From Bacillota bacterium (GTDB lineage: Bacteria > Bacillota > Clostridia > Lachnospirales > Cellulosilyticaceae): 64,000 nt of DNA. Of this stretch, positions 27,181-35,340 are shown piece after piece. The stretch's first letter is position 1. Each line of letters opens with the position of its first letter. Both the position numbers and the translations under genes were made by a program. The stretch covers positions 62,001 to 126,000 of the forward strand of contig JAEWMQ010000038.1 in NCBI GenBank assembly GCA_023393125.1, given 5' to 3'. Under the pieces are notes generated by a model. It saw only the letters and a program-made list of their open reading frames with translations, was not told the DNA's origin and did no database searches.

Positions 27181-27209
27181 ATTATACATAATATTTTATA
27201 ATAAATCAA
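27181..27209 (-). promoter_or_regulatory. Possible promoter of the surface-sugar cluster
   Basis: On the minus strand TTGATT (27204-27209), 17 bp, TATAAT (27181-27186). A transcript from here would begin inside the open frame, so translation would have to start at the GTG at 27142. Very AT-rich DNA makes chance matches likely. Confidence 0.4.
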
Positions 27210-27369
27210 ATTATATAATATTATTAAATATTTAAATTAAAATATATTTTTTTAATACTCTTTACGACCTTTTAATATAATTAATTACACTTTTATAAAC
27301 CTACAAAATATACAAAAATAAATTTCTTCTTTTTGTTAGGGAATCATTCTCATTAGTACATATATATAA

Positions 27370-27548
27370 GTGTAAAACAAAATAAACAACTTCCTTCGGC
27401 ATAATCACCTTCGGTTATAACTTGACGCGCTGACCAGGTCGACCAAGTCTCAATCTATTGTTATAGATACCTCTGGCTCTAAGGAACATGTTCGCTTGTG
27501 CACCACAAGTAATGCGCCATTCTGTAAGTTGTCAAAAAAGTTTTACAC
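27370..27548. mobile_element. 179-bp MITE-like element with 23-bp inverted ends
   Basis: Left end GTGTAAAAC-7 nt-ACAACTT (27370-27392) is mirrored by the right end (27526-27548): 16 outer and inner bases match perfectly with only the 7-bp centre differing. Ends of this form (GTGTAAAA...TTGACAA) resemble IS256-family termini. No transposase is encoded and the inside has no meaningful reading frame. The 9-bp flanks do not match, so no target duplication is visible. Best read as a non-autonomous or decayed element in the 653-bp gap between rfbH and the GGGtGRT gene. Confidence 0.6.
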
Positions 27549-27566
27549 CTTATCAGTACCTAAACA

Positions 27567-27767
27567 AAGTTTCAAACCAGAGTCTTAAGGTCTTTGCTTC
27601 CTAGATAGGACAGTCCGGGCCTAGACTTTAAGAGCTCCTCACTCATGGTTGAACTTTCATAACTCTCTTAAGTAGGCACTACTTCTTATGCTAGTTGTGC
27701 TGAGGAGCCATTTCTATGCCTTGAAATAAGGTCTACTTAGTGAGCCAGGAAAGTTTTACCAGAGTCT
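27567..27767. other. Unidentified hairpin-rich non-coding segment
   Basis: All six frames are closed by frequent stops, yet the GC content is above its AT-rich surroundings and several hairpins stack. GCTCCTCA (27634-27641) pairs with 27701-27708; CATAA (27658-27662) with 27686-27690; AAGTAG with CTACTT around a GCA loop (27670-27684); CCTA/TAGG at 27600-27609; GTC/GAC at 27613-27626. It is bracketed by near-identical direct repeats ending in ACCAGAGTCT (27576-27585 and 27758-27767). It does not look like tRNA, 5S, 6S or RNase P RNA. Could be a structured RNA or old mobile-element DNA. Confidence 0.4.
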
Positions 27768-27774
27768 GGGCAGC

Positions 27775-27817
27775 AAAAAAGCGGTAATCACGCATAGACG
27801 TGATTACCGCTTTTTTT
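27775..27817 (-). terminator. Strong bidirectional-looking terminator after the GGGtGRT gene
   Basis: Perfect 12-bp arms (27781-27792 and 27799-27810) with loop CATAGA, flanked by A6 and T7, so both strands end in a T-run. Lies 18 bp downstream of the GGGtGRT gene stop. Confidence 0.9.
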
Positions 27818-27834
27818 ATTGTCCTAAAAGGGAA

Positions 27835-28836
27835 TTATTTATTCATAGCTTCTTCAATTGCTACTGCTACTGCAACTGTTGCGCCTACCATTGGGTTGTT
27901 ACCCATACCGATAAGACCCATCATTTCTACGTGAGCAGGAACTGATGAAGAACCAGCGAATTGTGCATCTGAGTGCATTCTTCCCATAGTATCTGTCATA
28001 CCATAAGAAGCTGGACCAGCAGCCATGTTATCTGGGTGAAGTGTACGTCCTGTACCACCACCAGAAGCTACTGAGAAGTATTTTTTACCTTGTTCGATAC
28101 ATTCTTTTTTGTATGTTCCAGCTACTGGGTGTTGGAAACGAGTTGGGTTAGTTGAGTTACCTGTGATAGATACGTCAACACCTTCCATATGCATGATTGC
28201 AACACCTTCACGAACATCATCACAACCAAAACAACGAACTTTTGAACGTTCACCGTTTGAGTAAGCAATTTCTTTTACTACGTTTACTTTACCTGTCATG
28301 TAATCAAATTGAGTTTGAACATATGTAAACCCATTGATACGAGAGATAATTTGAGCAGCATCTTTACCAAGACCATTTAAGATAACTCTTAAGTCTTCTT
28401 TACGAACTTTGTTTGCAGAACGTGCAATACCGATAGCACCTTCAGCAGCTGCAAAGCTTTCGTGACCTGCTAAGAATGCGAAACATTTTGTTTCTTCTCT
28501 AAGAAGCATAGCTCCTAAGTTACCATGACCAAGACCTACTTTACGGTCATCAGCTACAGAACCTGGGATACAGAAAGCTTGAAGACCTTCTCCAATAGCT
28601 TCTGCTGCTTCTGCTGCTTTGTGACAACCTTTTTTGAGAGCGATTGCAGCACCTACAACGTAAGCCCAACAAGCGTTTTCAAAAGCGATTGGTTGGATTC
28701 CTTTTGTAATCTCATATGGATCAAAACCTTTTTCTACGCAGATTGCTCTCGCTTCTTCAAGATCTTTGATTCCGTATTTATTTAAAACAACGTTAATTTG
28801 GTTAATTCTTCTATCATATGATTCAAATAATGGCAT
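27835..28836 (-). CDS. GGGtGRT protein
   Basis: 333 residues. The naming motif SGGGTGRTLHP is near residue 263. Other marks are a CFGCDD pair of cysteines (about 210-213), GHGNLGAML and AGHESFAAAEGA. The family is named only from its motif and its function is not established. It is recurrently found with an IscU/NifU-like scaffold, as here (the scaffold gene ends 14 bp upstream), so a role in iron-sulfur or metal-sulfur chemistry is inferred. Good GGGAGGTG ribosome site; the pair shares one promoter and the strong terminator after this gene. Confidence 0.9.
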   Translation of the reverse strand: MPLFESYDRRINQINVVLNKYGIKDLEEARAICVEKGFDPYEITKGIQPIAFENACWAYVVGAAIALKKGCHKAAEAAEAIGEGLQAFCIPGSVADDRKVGLGHGNLGAMLLREETKCFAFLAGHESFAAAEGAIGIARSANKVRKEDLRVILNGLGKDAAQIISRINGFTYVQTQFDYMTGKVNVVKEIAYSNGERSKVRCFGCDDVREGVAIMHMEGVDVSITGNSTNPTRFQHPVAGTYKKECIEQGKKYFSVASGGGTGRTLHPDNMAAGPASYGMTDTMGRMHSDAQFAGSSSVPAHVEMMGLIGMGNNPMVGATVAVAVAIEEAMNK

Positions 28837-28850
28837 TGTTTGGCACCTCC

Positions 28851-29549
28851 CTATTCATGTCTTGGGTCAACTGTACGTACAGCATCATCAAATCTGCCGT
28901 ATTGACCTGTAGCTTTTTCAATTGCTTCGTTTGCATCCATACCTTTTTTAATCATGTCCATCATTTTACCGAAGTGAATGAAACGGTATCCGATGATTTG
29001 ATCATCAGCATCAAGAGCGATGTTTGTTACATACCCTTCTGCCATTTCAAGGTATCTTGGTCCTTTAGCAACTGTTGAGTACATTGTACCAACTTGGCTA
29101 CGAAGTCCTTTACCAAGGTCTTCAAGACCTGCACCGATAGGAAGTCCACCTTCAGAGAATGCAGTTTGAGTTCTTCCGTATACAATTTGTAAGAATAACT
29201 CACGCATTGCTGTGTTAATTGCGTCACAAACTAAGTCTGTGTTAAGTGCTTCAAGGATTGTTTTACCTGCTAAGATTTCTGCTGCCATAGCTGCAGAGTG
29301 AGTCATACCAGAGCATCCAATAGTTTCTACTAATGCTTCTTGAATTACACCGTCTTTAACGTTAAGTGTTAATTTACAAGCACCTTGTTGTGGTGCACAC
29401 CAGCCTACACCGTGTGTAAGACCACTAATATCTTTAACTTCTTTTGCTTGTACCCATTTACCCTCTTGTGGGATTGGTGCTGGCCCATGATTAGGTCCTT
29501 TAGCGATTGGGCACATTTGTTCTACTTCATGTGAATACATCATTTTCAT
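28851..29549 (-). CDS. IscU/NifU-like iron-sulfur scaffold protein, divergent
   Basis: 232 residues, with a NifU_N/IscU-type core: first cysteine in GWCAPQQGAC (C51, C58) and second in IGCSGMTHSAA (C79). The third canonical cluster cysteine (HCS in IscU) is not found where expected; C108 is the only later one. A C-terminal extension of about 90 residues is unlike IscU (about 130 residues). An ATG two codons later (29543) lies at a better distance from AAGGGAG. Cotranscribed with the GGGtGRT gene. It may carry a cluster for that partner rather than for general assembly. Confidence 0.82.
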   Translation of the reverse strand: MKMMYSHEVEQMCPIAKGPNHGPAPIPQEGKWVQAKEVKDISGLTHGVGWCAPQQGACKLTLNVKDGVIQEALVETIGCSGMTHSAAMAAEILAGKTILEALNTDLVCDAINTAMRELFLQIVYGRTQTAFSEGGLPIGAGLEDLGKGLRSQVGTMYSTVAKGPRYLEMAEGYVTNIALDADDQIIGYRFIHFGKMMDMIKKGMDANEAIEKATGQYGRFDDAVRTVDPRHE

Positions 29550-29615
29550 GACTCCCTTCCACTCTTCTCTATTTAAAGATTGCTCTTTAAATCAAAAATT
29601 TAACAATACACATTT

Positions 29616-29644
29616 ATTGTATAGGTGGTTAAGGAATCTGTCAA
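29616..29644 (-). promoter_or_regulatory. Promoter of the scaffold-GGGtGRT operon
   Basis: On the minus strand TTGACA (29639-29644), 17-bp spacer, TACAAT (29616-29621). One base from consensus, about 67 bp upstream of the start. Suggests high expression. Confidence 0.8.
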
Positions 29645-29668
29645 TATTTATCCTTTTTTTTTCATCGT

Positions 29669-32467
29669 TCAATATGAATAGGTTGTACATTCTTCTTTAT
29701 TAGTATAATTTTTCTGAGTCATGATAGAAACTCTGCCTTGTTTAAAAAGTTCTTTATATATAGCACCTTTAGCTTTAATAGCTTCAGGTGTTGCTTTAAT
29801 GATTTCTTGTTGTAACTTCATTAGAACATCAGGGCTTTGCCCCCATAAAATCAACCCTTCTAAGGCATTGGCTTCTTCTAGAGGTGTACTTAGTAAACGA
29901 AATTGATTTTGTAACCTGCTTAGAGCTTCTGCCTTACTACTTTCAAGGGCCACTTTATCTACACTTTTACTTAAAAACTCATAGGCTTTTTCTAGAACAG
30001 GTAAAGAACGTCCTACATCTGGATCTCTATAGGTATAGAAAGAAATCGTGTAGGGATAACTAATCTGACATCCTGTCCCATATGCTCCTAAACCTACACG
30101 AATACGAGGATTAAGATAGTTTTTGGTCAAATAGGTGGTTGCTAAATAATCTAGTCCATCTAGAGGTATCCCCTTATCTATTCCTATATAACTATAATCA
30201 ACAGTAGAACCACTTGTTACAAAGCTATTCTTTGGCATAGCTGTAAATTCATATGAGGCAATTTGATGCTCCTGGCAAGGTAAAGTCTCTAAAAAATCTT
30301 CCCAACTTTTTGCATATAGGTTCTTATCTCTTCGAGGAACAGTAGTAGCAACAATCAAATCTCCTGTATGATATAACTTTTTATCAATACGCTCTACATT
30401 TAAACGCCATGCTGTATGAGGCATCTTTAAAAGATTCTCACAAAAACTATACTGTGGATAGCTTTGTTCATATAAATAGCGTTTTAATCCTTCTTCTGCC
30501 CCTAAGCTCAGATGTGACAATGTACCTATGGCATTATTTTCGCTAGCTTCTTTCATGTCCATAACCCATTCTATAAGTTTTTGACGGTACCATTCATTGG
30601 GTTTGTTTTGTAAGTGAATTCTAGCTTCCCTTAATAACGTGCTGTGATCTGTTTCTTCTGCCTTTGATAAAATAGATAGCTTAAAGCATGGCCAATACCC
30701 TTTTTCTTTTGGATATGCCATACACCCTGTCGTAATCATTCCACTAAAAGGTGTAATTTCTCTTGCGCTTTCTTCTAATAAATGTGCATAAATAAACAAA
30801 TAAGGCAGTTCCTCTTGGCTAATATGTGCCGTATTAAAATAAAGTTGTGATCTTGCCCAGCTTCCTCCTACTTCAGTTACTAGCTCTGTGTAATTCTTTT
30901 TTTGTTTACTTTTGATTTCTAGATGAGGTTTTAGAACAAGTTCCTGTAAATCCACTGATTTTAGCTTTGCTTTTTTCTTTTGCCAAGCTTCCATTTTAGG
31001 AATAATAGTAAGCCACTCTTCATTAGATACAGGACTTAATTCATCTGGAGATTGTAATTTATAAGTCCCAGGTAATAACATAGTTGTGTACCTAGTAGCT
31101 TGTTCAAATAAAATTGTACGACTATCTGCATCTAAGCCTTTAGCATTTTCAATATAGTCCTTTTTTTCATAATACTGATTAATAGTCTTATGATGAGCCC
31201 ACGCCTCTAACATACTCTGCGCAATATCAATCCCTCTGTTTACACTAGTATCCTCTTTAAGCATAAGCCACTTAGCTTCTGCTAGTATATGTTGTTCTAT
31301 AAATTTATTAGTACCTAAATCCTTTGGCATATTAATTAGCAGGTGCTCTAACTGCCACTCACATTTTTCTAGCTCATTCGTTGGCACATCTGAAATAACT
31401 AAGGAATAAACTAAGTAAGGTAAGTCCTCATCTTTCACCCACCTAGCCTTTCCTAATCCAATACAGCTTAAATTTTGCCAAAATCCTGTTTGAGGATTCA
31501 TAAGATAGGCTGTCATCCATAAATCTAATGCTTGTGTTTGCTCAGCGCTAATAGGTTTTTCTAATACAAAACTTTTTACTAGGACGCCTTTATCCCCACT
31601 AGGCAGCACAGCATAAGTCGCTATTTTTTCTGTATTTAATGTTTTAACACTTAAATCAACACTTTCTTTAAGACCTGTATGATTTGCTAAATAGGGTGCT
31701 ATTATTTCTAGACTTTCCGTAATTGGGATATCACCATATAAAATGATTTTCATATTAGCTGGGTAATAATATTTTTTGTACACCTTTAAGCAGTTTTCAT
31801 AAGTTAATGTAGGAATTTCATTAGGGCTACCACCACTATCATAAGCATAGTGGCTATCTTTAAAAATCATATTTCTTAGACTTCTAAAAATAATACGTTC
31901 CTTACTACTATAAGCGCCTTTCATCTCATTATAGACAACGCCACCTACTCTATTTTCCTTTGGTGACTTATAAAAAGCTTCTTCATAAAAACCATAGGGC
32001 TCTTTTAATAAATGAGGTTCAAAGACGGCGTCTAGATAGACATGTAAAAGTTCCCTATAGCAAGAAAGATACGGTGTAGAAAAAGGAAACTGTGTCATAT
32101 CACCACTTGTTAATGCATTCATATAGGTATTAGGATAAGCTTCACTGGCATCAAAAAATAAGCTTGATGATGGATAAGCTTTAGAACCTGTAAATAATGT
32201 ATGCTCTATAATATGGTTGACACCTGTAGAGTCTGTTGTTGGCGTTTTCACACCTAGAACAAAGCTCTTATTCACATCTTTATTTTCTATCCAAATAACC
32301 TCTAATCCAGTTGCTACATGCCGATAGGTATGTATGGTATCGGTATTATATTTTTCTTTTCTTATTTCTTTGAATACTTGTGATGTGGCATCATTAGATT
32401 TACCCCATACAGGACAAATCATGCACAAAATAATGAATACAATAAGAAGATTTTTTCTTTTTAACAT
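29669..32467 (-). CDS. M16C metallopeptidase (PreP/insulinase family), predicted secreted
   Basis: 932 residues. N-terminal signal peptide (KRKNLLIVFIILCMICPVWG). Zinc motif HIIEH at 85-89 (inverted HxxEH) with the third ligand Glu181 in GVVYNEMKGAYS. Four M16-type domains in one chain, as in PreP/Cym1, and a conserved STPYLSCYRELL region. Family members degrade peptides of up to about 70 residues inside a closed chamber. Clostridial relatives are often cytosolic; a signal peptide would place this one outside the membrane. Monocistronic, divergent from sleC. Confidence 0.85.
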   Translation of the reverse strand: MLKRKNLLIVFIILCMICPVWGKSNDATSQVFKEIRKEKYNTDTIHTYRHVATGLEVIWIENKDVNKSFVLGVKTPTTDSTGVNHIIEHTLFTGSKAYPSSSLFFDASEAYPNTYMNALTSGDMTQFPFSTPYLSCYRELLHVYLDAVFEPHLLKEPYGFYEEAFYKSPKENRVGGVVYNEMKGAYSSKERIIFRSLRNMIFKDSHYAYDSGGSPNEIPTLTYENCLKVYKKYYYPANMKIILYGDIPITESLEIIAPYLANHTGLKESVDLSVKTLNTEKIATYAVLPSGDKGVLVKSFVLEKPISAEQTQALDLWMTAYLMNPQTGFWQNLSCIGLGKARWVKDEDLPYLVYSLVISDVPTNELEKCEWQLEHLLINMPKDLGTNKFIEQHILAEAKWLMLKEDTSVNRGIDIAQSMLEAWAHHKTINQYYEKKDYIENAKGLDADSRTILFEQATRYTTMLLPGTYKLQSPDELSPVSNEEWLTIIPKMEAWQKKKAKLKSVDLQELVLKPHLEIKSKQKKNYTELVTEVGGSWARSQLYFNTAHISQEELPYLFIYAHLLEESAREITPFSGMITTGCMAYPKEKGYWPCFKLSILSKAEETDHSTLLREARIHLQNKPNEWYRQKLIEWVMDMKEASENNAIGTLSHLSLGAEEGLKRYLYEQSYPQYSFCENLLKMPHTAWRLNVERIDKKLYHTGDLIVATTVPRRDKNLYAKSWEDFLETLPCQEHQIASYEFTAMPKNSFVTSGSTVDYSYIGIDKGIPLDGLDYLATTYLTKNYLNPRIRVGLGAYGTGCQISYPYTISFYTYRDPDVGRSLPVLEKAYEFLSKSVDKVALESSKAEALSRLQNQFRLLSTPLEEANALEGLILWGQSPDVLMKLQQEIIKATPEAIKAKGAIYKELFKQGRVSIMTQKNYTNKEECTTYSY

Positions 32468-32598
32468 AGCCTTCCTCCTTTTTCATTAGGATGTGCAATA
32501 AACCCCTTTTTATCCTTATTAATTTGTTCTAAAAACCATTAAAAATTCATATATTATCCATAGCTTACTACCAGTAAATTTGTAAGGAGGGAACTTAA

Positions 32599-33912
32599 AT
32601 GATACCACATCCTATTTATCCCCCTAGTGTTTCTAGACAAAATCTAGGTTCACTCATTGTACAGCTTTCTTCAGATCAGCTTCTAGGTCCTCTTGTTCCT
32701 GTCAGTAATGTTAATGTGACAATTAAAGAAATCTCTCCCACAGGCGAAGAAACCGTAATTGCAGAGCTCATTACTAATGAAGTTGGGCAGACTACTCCCG
32801 TAGAATTGAGTGCACCTCCTATTGATTATAGCTTAGATCCACTCAATACCCAAAGGCCTTATTCCACTTATAGGATTGAAACCTCTTCACCTAATTTTGT
32901 GGACGCCATTGTTACGGGTTCTCAGGTTTTCGCTGATATCCTCTCTATTCAGCCTATTGCCTTGCAAGCTACAGAAAGGCACCTGAAACGTTATGCTTCT
33001 TATACGAGAGAACTTTTGGAAGTAGTGAGTATAGGACCTGCCACCTTATATGGCAACTACCCACCTAAAATCCCAGAAGCCTCTATCAAACCTATTATCC
33101 CAGGCTCTGGTTTTATTGTTTTAGACGAAGTTATTGTTCCTGAATTTGTTATTGTCCATGCTGGAACACCTAATGATAATAGTGCCCCTAATTATACCGT
33201 TCCTTTTACTGACTATATTGCCAATGTAGCTAGTTCAGAAATCTACCCTACTTGGCCTACTGAAACAATTAAAGCCAATGTTATTGCTATTACTTCTTTT
33301 ACGTTAAATAGAATCTATACTGAATGGTATCGTAATCAAGGTAAGCCTTATACAATCACTAATTCCACTGCTTATGACCATGCTTTTTTCTTTGGACGTA
33401 ACATATTTGACACCATTGTTCCTATTGTTGCTGAAGTATTTAGCACTTATATCAAACTACCAGATGTAACTCAGCCACTTCTTGCTCAATATTGTGACGG
33501 TGTCAAATCCCAGTGTCCAAACTGGATGACTCAATGGGGCAGCAAAGATTTAGGTGATGCTGGGTATACAGCTGAGCAAATCTTGAGGAATTTCTATGGT
33601 AGTAACATCACACTTAATACCGCTCCTACCGTAGAAGGCAATCCTGAATCTTATCCAGGTACACCTTTAAGACTAGGAGATAGTGGTCCTGCTGTACGTA
33701 CGATCCAAATGCAACTTAACCGTATCTCTCAAAACTATCCTCTTATTCCTAAGGTAGCAGTTGATGGGAATTTTAATGAAGCTACAGAGGAAGCAGTAAA
33801 GACTTTTCAAAGAATCTTCCATCTTCCTCAAGATGGCATTGTCGGAAAAGGTACTTGGTATGAAATCTCTCGTATTTATGTAGCTGTTACTAAACTTGCA
33901 GAACTGAGGTAA
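32599..33912 (+). CDS. sleC: Spore cortex-lytic enzyme SleC (pro-form)
   Basis: 437 residues; SleC of Clostridium is about 438. The N-terminal pro-domain (about 1-145) has the SleC-type transthyretin-like fold with PIDYSLDPLNTQRPYSTYRI. A SpoIID-like lytic region follows (about 170-340), and a PG_binding_1 repeat at the end (RLGDSGPAVRTIQMQLN ... VDGNFNEATEEAVKTFQR). In Clostridium, Csp subtilases cut off the pro-domain on germination, and active SleC degrades spore cortex. Four Csp-like genes lie 5-13 kb away on the other strand. Strong AAGGAGGG ribosome site. No export signal, as expected for a spore-packaged enzyme. Confidence 0.9.
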   Translation: MIPHPIYPPSVSRQNLGSLIVQLSSDQLLGPLVPVSNVNVTIKEISPTGEETVIAELITNEVGQTTPVELSAPPIDYSLDPLNTQRPYSTYRIETSSPNFVDAIVTGSQVFADILSIQPIALQATERHLKRYASYTRELLEVVSIGPATLYGNYPPKIPEASIKPIIPGSGFIVLDEVIVPEFVIVHAGTPNDNSAPNYTVPFTDYIANVASSEIYPTWPTETIKANVIAITSFTLNRIYTEWYRNQGKPYTITNSTAYDHAFFFGRNIFDTIVPIVAEVFSTYIKLPDVTQPLLAQYCDGVKSQCPNWMTQWGSKDLGDAGYTAEQILRNFYGSNITLNTAPTVEGNPESYPGTPLRLGDSGPAVRTIQMQLNRISQNYPLIPKVAVDGNFNEATEEAVKTFQRIFHLPQDGIVGKGTWYEISRIYVAVTKLAELR

Positions 33913-33916
33913 AAGC

Positions 33917-33967
33917 AAAACAGGCTTCATCGCCCACGGAACCTTCCTGTACGATAAAGCCTGTTTT
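33917..33967 (+). terminator. Terminator shared by sleC and the ABC permease gene
   Basis: Arms AAAACAGGCTT (33917-33927) and AAGCCTGTTTT (33957-33967) are perfect, extended by CATCG/CGAT. It sits between convergent genes and ends in TTTT on each strand. Confidence 0.85.
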
Positions 33968-33987
33968 AATTTATTATTCTTATCTAT

Positions 33988-35340
33988 TTATTCTGTCCTA
34001 ATGGCTGAGAGCGCTGAAAGTCCCATGGCTTTTCTAGCGGGAAAATATCCTGATACTAGCCCCACTAATGTAGAGAAAATAATTCCAGCTGCAATTAACC
34101 ATGGCGGAACTAACGATACAGTTGTCCCTCCCCACATACCTAACATTCTTGCAATTGGCTCTCCTATAGCATTTAAAATAAGAGAAATGCCTGTTGAAAT
34201 TCCCGCCCCCAGGATCCCTCCTATTAAACCAATAAGTAAAGCTTCCACTAGGAAAAGGTATTTGATATCTACAAGCTTAGCACCTATAACCTTCATAACA
34301 CCTATTTCTTTAGTACGTTCATAAATACTCATCATCATCGTATTAGCAATCCCTATAGCGGCTACAACAAAGGAAACAATTCCTATGCCACCTAAAGCCA
34401 TACGTTTTGCTGCTGCTTCTTGCTTATATTGTTCTAACCATTCCATATTGTTATAGGCATCGTATCCCATACCTTTAATCTGTTCCAATGTCTCTACTAC
34501 ATTATCTTGGTGATCTACTTTAATCATAACTTCATTATAAGTACGTTTCTTATCCCTTTTAGCATCATCCTCTGTGTACCATCCCAGTGCCTTTCTATAA
34601 GCTATTTGTTCCTTTTTTAGCTCTTCATAAAGAGCTCTAGGAATAATCACTTTACGCGCTAAGTCCATACTTGTCTCAGGAAATAAACCTACTACATTGA
34701 CATCTGTACCCTTAGGTGCTTTAATTTTATTGCCATTCGTATCTTCTAATAGTGGCTTACCTGTTTCCCAATCATACTGAATAACTTCTAAAGTTACTTT
34801 GTCTTTTTCTAAATCAAAAGGCATAGCCTCAAGTTCTTTTGAGTAATCTATTGGTTTTCCTCTTTTGGTAAAATATTGAAGTACATTTTTCCCTATTAAG
34901 ATACTTCTTGTTTCCTCTGGCAATAAACTGCGTCCTTGTTCTACTTTATATCCTAAAGCTTCTATATCTGCAGCATCCATCACATATATTTCCCAGTAAG
35001 GATCTGGTGTACGATATTTGCCGCTACTTAAATAAACATTGATGTCATTGAGCATTGGAATAGCTCTTACAACATGCTCTACTTTTTCAAACTCTTTAAG
35101 CACCTTATCATCAATTTCCTGGGTAGAGTTACCACCCCCGTAACTCCATACTTGAATTAAAGTAAGGTCTCCCATTTGGGCAAACTGCTCCTCCATATTC
35201 TTCTCCATGGCTAGCCCTAGAGAAAGCATTAATATAATGGAACATGCCCCAATCACTACACCTAATATGGTAAGAGCTGAACGCAATTTACGTCTCCATA
35301 AATTGCGTATACTCATACTAACTAAATCAATCTTCTTCAT
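33988..35340 (-). CDS. ABC transporter permease, MacB family
   Basis: 450 residues. N-terminal SIRNLWRRKLRSALTILGVVIGACSIILML is the MacB/FtsX start; the sentence is typical of these permeases. It has an extracellular MacB_PCD domain (about 45-290) and three C-terminal helices with GIGIVSFVVAAIGIANTMMM and KEIGVMKVIGA coupling-helix motifs. Partner of the LolD-like ATPase and the surface subunit upstream; its start overlaps the preceding gene by 14 bp. Likely an exporter or mechanotransmitter for a peptide or envelope component. Confidence 0.88.
   Translation of the reverse strand: MKKIDLVSMSIRNLWRRKLRSALTILGVVIGACSIILMLSLGLAMEKNMEEQFAQMGDLTLIQVWSYGGGNSTQEIDDKVLKEFEKVEHVVRAIPMLNDINVYLSSGKYRTPDPYWEIYVMDAADIEALGYKVEQGRSLLPEETRSILIGKNVLQYFTKRGKPIDYSKELEAMPFDLEKDKVTLEVIQYDWETGKPLLEDTNGNKIKAPKGTDVNVVGLFPETSMDLARKVIIPRALYEELKKEQIAYRKALGWYTEDDAKRDKKRTYNEVMIKVDHQDNVVETLEQIKGMGYDAYNNMEWLEQYKQEAAAKRMALGGIGIVSFVVAAIGIANTMMMSIYERTKEIGVMKVIGAKLVDIKYLFLVEALLIGLIGGILGAGISTGISLILNAIGEPIARMLGMWGGTTVSLVPPWLIAAGIIFSTLVGLVSGYFPARKAMGLSALSAIRTE

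Noticed and set aside
27393..27525. Short minus-strand frame inside the inverted-repeat element (about 38 codons)
   Set aside because: No start or ribosome site, stops at both ends, no resemblance to a transposase.
27182..27834. Possible RNase P RNA, tmRNA, tRNA or group II intron
   Set aside because: The conserved RNase P core, tRNA cloverleaf and intron domain V motifs were looked for on both strands and not found.
28525..29227. Overlapping frames on both strands in the GGGtGRT and scaffold genes
   Set aside because: Shadows of strongly biased codons in highly expressed genes; no ribosome sites.
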